A stretch of 58,826 nucleotides of DNA from an uncultured Alphaproteobacteria bacterium (GTDB taxonomy: Bacteria > Pseudomonadota > Alphaproteobacteria > HIMB59 > GCA-002718135). The stretch is taken from the NCBI GenBank assembly GCA_902595855.1, contig CACJRY010000010.1, positions 1 through 58,826 on the forward strand, written 5' to 3'. Below are positions 9,601 to 17,026 of the stretch, piece by piece. Within the stretch, counting starts at the first letter, position 1. Each line of letters begins with the position of its first letter. A program made the translations under genes and the position numbers. The notes under the pieces are model-generated. The model was not told the DNA's origin. It saw only the letters and a program-made list of their open reading frames with translations, and did no database searches.

Positions 9601-10069
9601 TAATTGATCCACGAATTGCAAATTCTGATTTATCTCTGACTATAGATGTTCTTTCATATCCTAGTCTTATAAGAGATGAAATTAAATTACTTAAGTTTAA
9701 TTTAGTATTTGTAACAATATTTAAAAAATATTCGTTTAAAATTATTTTTGGAATTGTTTTTTGAATTATCGCGTTAACTGTAGTTAAAAGAATTTTTTGC
9801 TCTTCTTTATAAGTATTAAGATAATTTAATGTATTCAATCTTGATGTTTGAATTTCCTTAGAGGGAGATATATTGTCATACGGAATTTGATCCCATGCTT
9901 TATAAATTAATATTTTTTTATTTGGTAACAACCATAAGAGTTTGCTATAAATATCATTAATCTCCCTATCATCTTTAGCTATATAAATTAGAGAATTTTT
10001 GCTAGTTCGAAAAATTTCACCAATAATAAAAGATTCAGATTTTTCAACTATTGGTCCTAAAAATTTCAT
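6689..10069 (-). CDS. mfd: transcription-repair coupling factor
   Basis: Large SF2 translocase that removes RNA polymerase stalled at lesions and recruits UvrA. The N-terminal UvrB-homology region (about 1-330; RGSIIDIFLP at about 152) is followed by the RNA polymerase interaction domain (LSQGSLLVHSDYGVCRF, about 475). The motor domains follow: Walker A is GDVAFGKTE where the family usually has GDVGFGKTE, motif II is DEEQKLG instead of DEEQRFG, and SATPIPRTLSMS matches motif III. Motifs V/VI are NIIENGLDLP and QLKGRVGRS. A TRCF C-terminal domain ends the protein. The N-terminal third is very AT-driven (many K, N, I). It lies 4 bases from sdhE. Confidence 0.96.
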   Translation of the reverse strand: MKFLGPIVEKSESFIIGEIFRTSKNSLIYIAKDDREINDIYSKLLWLLPNKKILIYKAWDQIPYDNISPSKEIQTSRLNTLNYLNTYKEEQKILLTTVNAIIQKTIPKIILNEYFLNIVTNTKLNLSNLISSLIRLGYERTSIVRDKSEFAIRGSIIDIFLPQYKSPFRIDLFDSDIESIFEFDPITQKRTTKTSVENIILSPSSELIIDDKNLEIFRSKFRTNFDNYRKSQVYELFSNSGFPAGGEQYLPLFHENMDTLFDYCENYHLLLQNDVLDLAHERIENLKDFYYARIQSNEKFYLKPEFLFINTQSFKNNIKSFETTILSLFKNENTTPLNIKKINNISSIRKEIDFNFIKKFFEINFKNKKIVICCNSNGSLEKVSKILFDNIHIRAKKISNFHEITNNSIFITSLKIEESLEFNDVLFINEKTIFGYNFAVKSSQKNNKQKFVFEELNKLSQGSLLVHSDYGVCRFNNIKKINLNDSVHDCLELEFADSQKLFLPVENLSYVTKYGNDDETNISLDKLGASSWQKRKAEAKKKIKDAAKKLIKIASKRLESKSYQINTNHTEYDKFCSTFPFVETDDQLNAINDVINDFEKNTPSDRLIVGDVAFGKTEVIIRALFLAAKSKVQSIVFVPTTLLSRQHYNNFIKRFNLFDIKVAEVSRLISQKEKNEIYKECAEGNIDILIGTHALLSDKLSFKKLGLIIYDEEQKLGTIQKEKFKEIAPNAHVLALSATPIPRTLSMSLSGIRDLSLILTAPYERLAVRSYVTKFDTVTISEAIKREIYGRRNGVYYVTPRKKDIPFIEEFLKENLPNIKYVVTHGQLAPAILESRISKFYNQEVPLMVSTNIIENGLDLPHVNTIIVHRSNLFSLAALYQLKGRVGRSVKRGYAYITFKENELKDNGKKRLSIINTSDALGSGFNIASQDLDMRGGGSIIGEEQSGFIKEIGTELYHQLLEEEIIFQKHKKLSTNDQIKNIFQPVIKIPEEIYIPDDYIDDLDLRLSIYKRISNVTDYQELSNLSIEFADRFGSIPKPLDNLFNLIELKILCINNNIEQLEFSRKGIVIGFYKNNPNNPEKLLSLTLNKNDHYALRPDQKIFYNFRGYLNENRFKLAKKIITEIC

Positions 10070-10073
10070 AATC

Positions 10074-10313
10074 TCATATTATTTTATTAAACAGTTTCGT
10101 AAATTTTTGATTGGGCTCAGTTTTTTTTGTTAAAATTGAATAAATTTCGCCATCAGAATAGGTGTCAAATAATGATTTTAATAATATCAAATCCTCATTA
10201 CTAAATTTATCTAAGTTTTTAATAAAAAACTTTTCATATAATATATCTGTTTCTTTAGTGCCTGAATAATTAGCTCTATATTTTATTATTTTTTTAAGTG
10301 AATTTAATGTCAT
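10074..10313 (-). CDS. sdhE: SdhE-type succinate dehydrogenase assembly factor (DUF339)
   Basis: Small 79-residue helical protein of the DUF339/SdhE family, which promotes covalent FAD attachment to SdhA. The segment YSGTKETDILYEKFF corresponds to the RGxxE-D-LL core, but with Ser in place of the usual Arg. The trailing LLKSLFDTYSDGEIYSIL matches the family's D-x-D-L-x-x-W-type region. The position between mfd and divergent recG is a frequent alphaproteobacterial arrangement and strengthens the call. The sdh operon is not in the window. Confidence 0.8.
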   Translation of the reverse strand: MTLNSLKKIIKYRANYSGTKETDILYEKFFIKNLDKFSNEDLILLKSLFDTYSDGEIYSILTKKTEPNQKFTKLFNKII

Positions 10314-10354
10314 ATGATCTTTAATAGAATATAATATAAATATTAATATATTCT

Positions 10355-12439
10355 ATGAAACCAGCACATTTAGACTTATTACTTTCACCAATCAATAAAT
10401 TAAAGGGTGTTGGCCCCAAAATAGAAAATACAATTAATAAACTTGGGATTTCATTAAATATTCATTTCTTATGGCATTTTCCATACAAAATAATAGAAAA
10501 AAAATATTATGATAACATCCATGATGCCCCAATTAACACTTTAGTAACTTTGAAAGTGGAAGTTCTTAAACACAATCCATCAAAATTTAGAAGACAGCCA
10601 TATAAAGTAAGTTGTGTTGCAAACGAAACACCAATTGATATTGTTTATTTTAACGCAAGACATCCTGTAGTTAGATCAATTTTACCAATCAAATCTTTTA
10701 GAATGATTTCAGGAAAATTAGAATTTTTCAGAAATAAGTTCCAAATTACTCATCCCTCAACCGTAGAGGATGTAACTAAAATTCAATTATTAAGGGAAAG
10801 AGAGCCGATCTACAGTTTAACAGCTGGACTAAATTTAAAATATTTTACAAAAATATCAAAACAGGTTTTATCATCACTCCCAAATTTAGAAGAGTGGATT
10901 AATAGTAGAATTTTAAAAAAATACAAATTCATTAACTGGAGAGATTCTATAGAAAATTTGCATAATCCTGAAATTGAAGATACATTTGCTGATAAAAATA
11001 TCTATAGAAGGCGATTGGCTTTTGATGAATTATATGCACATCAATTAGCAATTGCGATTATAAGACTTATTGATAGTAAAAAAAAATCCGTAGCATTTAA
11101 AAATAACAATAACTTGAAAAATAATTTAATTAAAAATTTACCTTTTCAATTAACTAAATCGCAGACACAAGTTCTAGAAGAAATTAAAGTTGACTTAGAA
11201 TCAAATACTCAAATGATAAGATTATTACAAGGCGATGTAGGTTCAGGAAAAACTATTGTGGCTCTTTCTTCAATGCTAACCGTAATTGAGTCAGGCTTTC
11301 AATGTGCTTTTATGGCTCCAACCAGCATTCTTGCATATCAACATTATGAAAATATTTCAAAATTACTAGAGAATTTGCCTATCAAAATTAATCTTTTAAC
11401 TGGCAAAGATAAAGGTAAAATTAGAAAAGAAAAATTAGAAAAAATTCGTGATGGGGAAGTAGAATTAATTATCGGTACACATGCTCTTATTCAAGAAGAA
11501 GTAACGTTTAAAAATTTAGGCTTATCCGTAATTGATGAACAACATCGATTTGGAGTCTATCAGAGATTAGCTTTTAATTACAAAGGGTTTCGACCTTCAA
11601 TACTAGTCATGAGTGCAACTCCAATTCCAAGAACTCTCACATTGGCTGCCTATGGAGATATGGATGAAAGTAGATTAATTGACAAGCCAATTGGTAGAAA
11701 ACAAATTATGACTTCAGGTTTAAGTTTAAAAAAAGAAAAACAACTAATTGATAGAATTAGTAATAAAATTCAAAAAACAACTGAAAAATTTTTTTGGGTA
11801 TGTCCATTAATAGAAGAGTCTCAAGAACTTGATCTAAAAGCTGCTGCTGAAAGATTCAATAATCTGAATAAAATATTTAAAAATAAAGTTCTTCTTATTC
11901 ATGGTCAATTGAATGAAAAAGAAAAAGAAAATATAATGGAAAAATTTAAAAATGAAGATTTTAGAATACTTGTTGCAACAACAGTAATAGAGGTTGGGAT
12001 AGATATAAAGTCAGCTACTACAATAATAATTGAACACGCTGAAAGATTTGGTTTAGCACAATTACATCAATTAAGAGGCAGGGTTGGCAGAAATAACCAA
12101 GAATCATTTTGTATTCTTCTACATAAAGAAAATTTAGGCGATACTGCAAAAAAAAGAATACAAATTATGACAGAAACTAATGATGGTTTTAAAATTGCGG
12201 AGGAAGATTTAATAATTAGGGGCCCGGGAGAAATATTAGGAAAAAAACAGTCTGGTTTACCCTCATTTAATGTAGCTGATCTTAGTTTCGATAGTGATTT
12301 ACTAGAAGAGGCTAAAATGGAGGCAGATAATGTAATTAATGATGATCCAAAACTTTTAAAAGATAAAAATCAAAACTTAAAAAATTTACTATACATACAT
12401 GAACGAGATACAGCGATTAAAACTTTAGATGCGGGATAA
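10355..12439 (+). CDS. recG: ATP-dependent DNA helicase RecG
   Basis: Branched-DNA translocase that remodels stalled replication forks and Holliday junctions. The N-terminal wedge/OB domain (about 1-230) begins PINKLKGVGPKIENTI, a helix-hairpin-helix-like RecG start. Helicase motifs: GDVGSGKTIVAL (Walker A, about 293), DEQHRFGVYQR (motif II), SATPIPRTLTLAAYGDMD (III), TTVIEVGIDIKSAT (V), QLRGRVGRN (VI). The C-terminal LIIRGPGEILGKKQSGLP is diagnostic. Length 694 is normal. Its stop overlaps the next gene's start (TAATG). Confidence 0.97.
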   Translation: MKPAHLDLLLSPINKLKGVGPKIENTINKLGISLNIHFLWHFPYKIIEKKYYDNIHDAPINTLVTLKVEVLKHNPSKFRRQPYKVSCVANETPIDIVYFNARHPVVRSILPIKSFRMISGKLEFFRNKFQITHPSTVEDVTKIQLLREREPIYSLTAGLNLKYFTKISKQVLSSLPNLEEWINSRILKKYKFINWRDSIENLHNPEIEDTFADKNIYRRRLAFDELYAHQLAIAIIRLIDSKKKSVAFKNNNNLKNNLIKNLPFQLTKSQTQVLEEIKVDLESNTQMIRLLQGDVGSGKTIVALSSMLTVIESGFQCAFMAPTSILAYQHYENISKLLENLPIKINLLTGKDKGKIRKEKLEKIRDGEVELIIGTHALIQEEVTFKNLGLSVIDEQHRFGVYQRLAFNYKGFRPSILVMSATPIPRTLTLAAYGDMDESRLIDKPIGRKQIMTSGLSLKKEKQLIDRISNKIQKTTEKFFWVCPLIEESQELDLKAAAERFNNLNKIFKNKVLLIHGQLNEKEKENIMEKFKNEDFRILVATTVIEVGIDIKSATTIIIEHAERFGLAQLHQLRGRVGRNNQESFCILLHKENLGDTAKKRIQIMTETNDGFKIAEEDLIIRGPGEILGKKQSGLPSFNVADLSFDSDLLEEAKMEADNVINDDPKLLKDKNQNLKNLLYIHERDTAIKTLDAG

Positions 12440-12900
12440 TGTCAAAAATAAACTATAAAGATGGAATTAAATTTAAATGTCAAAACTCTGGCAATTGTTG
12501 TATATCAAGAGGATCATATGGTTTTGTATATTTAAGCAAGAATGATTTAACTAGATTTGCTAAACATTTTAATTTACCAGTTGAAAATTTCAAAAAGAAA
12601 TATTGCCAAACAACTGACGGTTATATTCATCTTGCCGAAAATAAGAGTTTAAATGGAAAGTGCTTATTTCTTAAAAATTATAAATGTACAGTATATGACT
12701 CTAGACCATCTCAATGCAGAACATGGCCTTTTTGGAATGAAAATATGAATGCAAAAACTTGGAATGAAGATATATCGGTTAATTGTCCTGGTGTTGGTAA
12801 AGGTAATAAAATCAGTTCAAAGTTAATAGAAAAGTACCTAAAAGAAGATTACGAAAATGAAATTTCAATTATAAATGATCATACTACCCTAGAGAAGTGA
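12439..12900 (+). CDS. YkgJ-like Zn/Fe-chelating cysteine-cluster protein (UPF0153)
   Basis: Small soluble protein with the CxGxCC-type cluster: FKCQNSGNCC near the N-terminus, then GKCLFLKNYKCTVYDSRP and QCRTWPFW, and a late VNCPGVG. This arrangement of cysteines is the signature of the YkgJ/UPF0153 family, thought to bind zinc or an iron-sulfur cluster; no biochemical role is established. It is translationally coupled to recG (TAATG). The 3' end overlaps a convergent small ORF by 17 bases. Confidence 0.85.
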   Translation: MSKINYKDGIKFKCQNSGNCCISRGSYGFVYLSKNDLTRFAKHFNLPVENFKKKYCQTTDGYIHLAENKSLNGKCLFLKNYKCTVYDSRPSQCRTWPFWNENMNAKTWNEDISVNCPGVGKGNKISSKLIEKYLKEDYENEISIINDHTTLEK

Positions 12901-13066
12901 ACTCCATATCCTTGTAAGAACCAACATATATTTCACCTTTTTTTTTTAATATTATTTTAATTGTTGTACCTTCAAGAACCACTTCTAAAAAATTATCATT
13001 TTTTTTAAGAATATCGCAATTTTTAGCAATTCCCGTGGCAATATTTTTGATTATGGTTTGTCTCAT
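12884..13066 (-). CDS. 60-residue hypothetical protein directly downstream of tRNA-Lys
   Basis: The frame opens further upstream, but that part is just translated tRNA sequence, so the ATG at 13066 is the sensible start. The product starts MRQTIIKNIATGIAKNCD, is soluble and beta-rich (LEVVLEGTTIKIILKKKGEIYVGSYKD), with no recognised motif. It begins 7 bases after the tRNA CCA end and could be co-transcribed with the tRNA. I cannot assign a function. The coding character (amphipathic strands, no low complexity) is moderately convincing. Confidence 0.45.
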   Translation of the reverse strand: MRQTIIKNIATGIAKNCDILKKNDNFLEVVLEGTTIKIILKKKGEIYVGSYKDMEFTSLG

Positions 13067-13073
13067 TTGAAGA

Positions 13074-13149
<76 letters not shown>

Positions 13150-13161
13150 ATCAATCTGATG

Positions 13162-13190
13162 TCTATATAGTTCAATATTCATGAACGCAA
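13162..13190 (-). promoter_or_regulatory. sigma-70 type promoter of tRNA-Lys
   Basis: Reading the minus strand: -35 TTGCGT (13190-13185), 17-base spacer, -10 TATAGA (13167-13162), with the tRNA 5' end 12 bases further on. It sits immediately after the coaD stop codon, so the tRNA need not depend on read-through. Confidence 0.5.
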
Positions 13191-13193
13191 GGC

Positions 13194-13691
13194 CTATGAT
13201 AAAGACTTTTTACGATTTAAAATGTTAATAGTATTTTTTGAAACAAATTTAGATACATCTCCACCTAGTTTATGAACTTCTTTAACTAAATTAGAAGAGA
13301 TAAAAGAATTATTATCTGAAGACATTAAAAAAACCGTCTCAATGTCTGGACTAAGTTGATAATTCATTCCTGTCATTTGAAATTCATATTCAAAGTCAGA
13401 TACAGCTCTTAAACCACGTATAATACAATTTGCATTATGAGATTTTGCAAATTCTGTTAAAAGCCCTTGAACAGATAAAATAGAAATTTTTTTGTTATCT
13501 ATATTTTCTGAATTTAAATCATTTTTAATGATATCTTTCCTTTCATTTATGCTTAACAAAGGGGTTTTATTTTGATTATCAGCTACACCTATTATTAATT
13601 GATCAACTATTTTTAGTGATCTTTTAATTATATTTAAATGACCATTAGTCATTGGATCAAAAGTACCAGGGTAAACTCCAATTTTAGTCAT
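13194..13691 (-). CDS. coaD: phosphopantetheine adenylyltransferase
   Basis: Penultimate enzyme of coenzyme A synthesis (4'-phosphopantetheine + ATP to dephospho-CoA). Nucleotidyltransferase motif [16 protein letters not shown] (TxGH variant HxxH), [17 protein letters not shown], and the C-terminal [19 protein letters not shown] are all hallmarks. A TTG codon four residues upstream is in frame, but the ATG at 13691 (MTKIGVYPG) matches the family's usual N-terminus. It overlaps the gyrA stop by 8 bases. Confidence 0.96.
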   Translation of the reverse strand: MTKIGVYPGTFDPMTNGHLNIIKRSLKIVDQLIIGVADNQNKTPLLSINERKDIIKNDLNSENIDNKKISILSVQGLLTEFAKSHNANCIIRGLRAVSDFEYEFQMTGMNYQLSPDIETVFLMSSDNNSFISSNLVKEVHKLGGDVSKFVSKNTINILNRKKSLS

Positions 13692-16359
13692 ACTTATTAT
13701 CAATATCTTGTATTCGAGAAACAGAAACTATTGAATCTGATTTTGGTATTTTAAATACACTAACTCCTTTAGTTGATCTACCAGCAATCCTTATTTGATT
13801 AACGTTAACACGTATAATTTGCCCTTTATCTGTTACTAAAATTATTTGATCGTTATTTTGGACGACAAAACAATCAATAACTTCACCATTTTTTTCGGAA
13901 GTTAAGATGCCAGTAATACCTTTACCTCCTCTGTTTGAAATTCTATACTCATATGCTGATGATCTTTTCCCAAAACCATTTGTTGTTAAAGCTAGTAAGA
14001 ATTCTTCATTTAAATTAAGTTCGTTAAATTCAGGTTTTAGACTCCCAGCACTTTTTCTATTTTCAGAAGCAGCCCTGAGGTAATCTTGTCTAATATTTAT
14101 ATCAATTTTTGAATGTTTAAGTATTGCCTGAGAAATTACATAATTCTTTTTTTCTAGGTTGATACCTCTTACGCCTGAAGAATTTAATCCAGAAAATAAC
14201 CTTAGTTTTTCTAGAGGAAATCTTAGACATTTTCCATTTTTGGTTGATAAAAGAATATCATCTTCTTGATTTGCTAATTTAATTCCAATAAGCTGATCTT
14301 TGGGAACCAGTTTTATTGCTAATTTTCCATTCTCTCTTAATTCACGTTTTCCACTTTTAGCAACATCAATTAGTTTATTTTTTCTGACCATTCCATTTTT
14401 AGTTGCAAAAATTATTAAATTTTCAGACCAAGAATTTTCTTCTAAAGGCAAAGGAAGGAATGTTGCAATTTTTTCATTTTCAGAAAAGGGTAATAAATTA
14501 ACAATTGGCTTACCTCTTGCTTTTAAAGATGCTTCAGGTATGTCGTGTGATTTTAGAGAATAAACTTTTCCTAAGGAAGAAAATACTAACAACTTTGTAT
14601 GAGTGTCTGCCAAATGAATCTCTTTTACAAAATCTTCTTCTCTAGTTGACATTCCTGTTTTGCCTTTTCCACCCCTATTTTGAGCTCTATAATTTTCAAG
14701 CAAAGAACGTTTAATATAGCCATTATTCGAAATAGTAATTACAATGTCTTCTTTTTGAATATATTTCAAGTCATCTACTTCCTCATATTCTCTATCAATA
14801 ATTTCACTTTTGCGAGGTGTAGCAAATTCTTTTTTTATTTCATGTAGTTCTTTTTTAATTTCATTTAAAAGCTTTGTTCTGGATTGTAAAATATCGAGAT
14901 ATTTTTTTATTTCTAAAATTAATTGCTCTAGATCCTTTTGAATATCATCTCTTTCTAATGAAGTTAAACGATGCAATCTCAATTCAAGAATTGCTTTCGC
15001 TTGTGCTTCAGTAAATAAAAATATGTTTTTTTCAACTTGTGTATTTTCATCATCAACTAAATTAATAAAATTAAGATTTTTTTCACTCAATTTCCATTTT
15101 TTTTTAATTAGTTTCTCTCTAGCTTCTTTGGAGTCTTTGGATGCTTTAATTAAACTTATAATCTCATCTATATTTGCATTAGCAACTACTAAGCCAATTA
15201 AAATGTGAGCTTTATCTCTGGCTTTATTTAAATCAAATATTGTTCTTTTAGTAATTACTTCTTCTCTAAAATCTATAAAGGCGCTTAACATGTCCTTTAG
15301 ATTCATTTGTTCTGGCTTACCCTTATTTAAAGCTAGCATATTTGAATTAAAGGTAGTTTGAAGAAGTGTGTGTTTATACAATTGGTTCAAAATAATATTC
15401 GCATCTACATCTTTTTTTAATTCCACAACTACACGAACACCATTACGATCAGACTCATCTCTTAGGTCTGATATGCCTTCAATTATATTATTTTTTACTG
15501 TTTCAGCAATTTTTTCAATTAGTTTAGATTTATTAACTTGGTAAGGTATCTCATGAATAACTATAGCTTCTCTATCTTTTTTAAAGTTTTCAATTGATGT
15601 CTTCGATCTTAATATTACTCCACCTTTTCCAGTTTCAAAAGTATCAACTATACCCTTTATACCAATTATCTGACCTCCAGTAGGAAAATCAGGTCCGTGG
15701 ATAAATTTAATAAGATCATTTATATCTGAATCTGGGTTTTCAATTAAGTATAGAGTTGCATCTATAACTTCACCTAAATTATGTGGTGCAATATTTGTTG
15801 CCATTCCCACTGCAATACCTGAAGCTCCATTTACAAGTAAATTAGGGAATTGAGCAGGTAGTACAGTTGGTTCTTTTGTGCTATCGTCATAATTGGGTTG
15901 AAAAGCAATTGTTTCTTTTTCTAAATCAGTTACTATTTTCTCTGCAACTTTAGCCAGCCTTGCTTCAGTGTATCGCATTGCAGCTGGTGGGTCACCATCA
16001 AGAGAACCAAAATTACCCTGACCGTCAACTAACTCTAATCTCATTGAAAAATCTTGAGCCATTCGCACCATTGATTGATAGATTGCTCCATCTCCATGAG
16101 GGTGATATTTACCCATAACGTCGCCGACAATCCTTGCTGATTTTCGATATGGTTTATTGAAATTGTAACCAGACTCATTCATTGAATACAATATTCTACG
16201 ATGAACTGGTTTTAGTCCATCCCTGCAATCTGGGAGAGCTCTGCTAACTATGACAGACATTGCATAATCGAGGTATGATTTTTTCATTTCCTCTACTAAG
16301 GAAATATTAAAAATATTACTTGGTGACTCGTTATTTGAACTTATGTTGTTGTCTGACAC
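13684..16359 (-). CDS. gyrA: DNA gyrase subunit A
   Basis: Catalytic subunit of the negative-supercoiling topoisomerase II. The breakage-reunion domain holds the winged helix [18 protein letters not shown] and the active tyrosine in [10 protein letters not shown]. The coiled coil and C-gate ([11 protein letters not shown]) follow, then a C-terminal beta-pinwheel with the GyrA-box-like segment [10 protein letters not shown] and repeated VVDxD/DxxLL-type blades. In the quinolone-interacting helix the residues equivalent to E. coli Ser83 and Asp87 are Gly and Gln. Length 891 is normal. Followed by coaD. Confidence 0.97.
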   Translation of the reverse strand: MSDNNISSNNESPSNIFNISLVEEMKKSYLDYAMSVIVSRALPDCRDGLKPVHRRILYSMNESGYNFNKPYRKSARIVGDVMGKYHPHGDGAIYQSMVRMAQDFSMRLELVDGQGNFGSLDGDPPAAMRYTEARLAKVAEKIVTDLEKETIAFQPNYDDSTKEPTVLPAQFPNLLVNGASGIAVGMATNIAPHNLGEVIDATLYLIENPDSDINDLIKFIHGPDFPTGGQIIGIKGIVDTFETGKGGVILRSKTSIENFKKDREAIVIHEIPYQVNKSKLIEKIAETVKNNIIEGISDLRDESDRNGVRVVVELKKDVDANIILNQLYKHTLLQTTFNSNMLALNKGKPEQMNLKDMLSAFIDFREEVITKRTIFDLNKARDKAHILIGLVVANANIDEIISLIKASKDSKEAREKLIKKKWKLSEKNLNFINLVDDENTQVEKNIFLFTEAQAKAILELRLHRLTSLERDDIQKDLEQLILEIKKYLDILQSRTKLLNEIKKELHEIKKEFATPRKSEIIDREYEEVDDLKYIQKEDIVITISNNGYIKRSLLENYRAQNRGGKGKTGMSTREEDFVKEIHLADTHTKLLVFSSLGKVYSLKSHDIPEASLKARGKPIVNLLPFSENEKIATFLPLPLEENSWSENLIIFATKNGMVRKNKLIDVAKSGKRELRENGKLAIKLVPKDQLIGIKLANQEDDILLSTKNGKCLRFPLEKLRLFSGLNSSGVRGINLEKKNYVISQAILKHSKIDINIRQDYLRAASENRKSAGSLKPEFNELNLNEEFLLALTTNGFGKRSSAYEYRISNRGGKGITGILTSEKNGEVIDCFVVQNNDQIILVTDKGQIIRVNVNQIRIAGRSTKGVSVFKIPKSDSIVSVSRIQDIDNKYD

Positions 16360-16395
16360 TGATTTTTATTGGTTTTCTGCGAAATTCAATTAAAA

Positions 16396-16424
16396 TTTAT
16401 AGCAAATAAGCAAGATTAATACAA
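16396..16424 (-). promoter_or_regulatory. predicted gyrA promoter with inverted repeat over the -35
   Basis: On the minus strand: -35 TTGTAT (16424-16419), 17-base spacer, -10 TATAAA (16401-16396), about 37 bases before the gyrA ATG. A perfect 6-bp inverted repeat AAGATT/AATCTT with 5-base spacer (16412-16428) overlaps the -35 and could be an operator or simply chance in AT-rich DNA. The rest of the 140-base gyrA-ssb gap shows nothing else. Confidence 0.4.
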
Positions 16425-16499
16425 TCTTATTAAATTCAATATTATAAAAATATTATTTATATTTATCAGTTATTTAATTTATTAATTTAAGGTAAATAT

Positions 16500-16970
16500 T
16501 TAAAAAGGAATATCTTCATCCAAATCAGAAGAATCACTTGCCATCTCTCCAAATGAGTCGTCAGAAACTGAGTTATTATCCATTGATGATGTCTGATTTT
16601 CAATTGTATCGGATTGATTTCTTGAGCCAAGGAGAGTTAGATTACCAGTATAATTTTGAAGAACAACCTCAGTTGTGTACCTATCTTTTCCCTCTTGATC
16701 CTGCCATTTACGAGTTTGTAATTCACCCTCAACATAGATTTGAGAGCCTTTTTTTACATATTGCTCAACTATTCCAACTAAACCCTCATTAAACACTACA
16801 ACATTGTGCCAAGAGGTTTTTTCTTTTTTTTCTTGAGTCTCTCTATCAGTCCAACGCTTTGAAGTTGCAATACTAAAATTAGCAATTTTTTTTCCATTTT
16901 GCATAGATCTAATGTCAGGATCTTTACCTAACCTTCCTAGCAAAATTACCTTATTAACACTACCAACCAT
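16500..16970 (-). CDS. ssb: single-stranded DNA-binding protein
   Basis: OB-fold protein: MVGSVNKVILLGRLGKDPDI at the start, TSWHNVVVF, and YVEGELQTRKWQDQEGKDRY are classic SSB. A disordered, Ser/Asn/Asp-rich linker runs from about 115 and the C-terminal acidic tip ends DEDIPF, the partner-binding peptide. Divergent from uvrA with a 56-base gap; no LexA-like box was found there. Confidence 0.97.
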   Translation of the reverse strand: MVGSVNKVILLGRLGKDPDIRSMQNGKKIANFSIATSKRWTDRETQEKKEKTSWHNVVVFNEGLVGIVEQYVKKGSQIYVEGELQTRKWQDQEGKDRYTTEVVLQNYTGNLTLLGSRNQSDTIENQTSSMDNNSVSDDSFGEMASDSSDLDEDIPF

Positions 16971-17026
16971 AGATTTTCTATATATATCTTTATAACAAAT
17001 TATATAAATAAACTATCAGTAATTCC

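Noticed and set aside
9390..9764. Plus-strand 124-residue frame opposite mfd
   Set aside because: Overlaps the conserved Mfd N-terminal module on the other strand; no recognisable motif or Shine-Dalgarno sequence.
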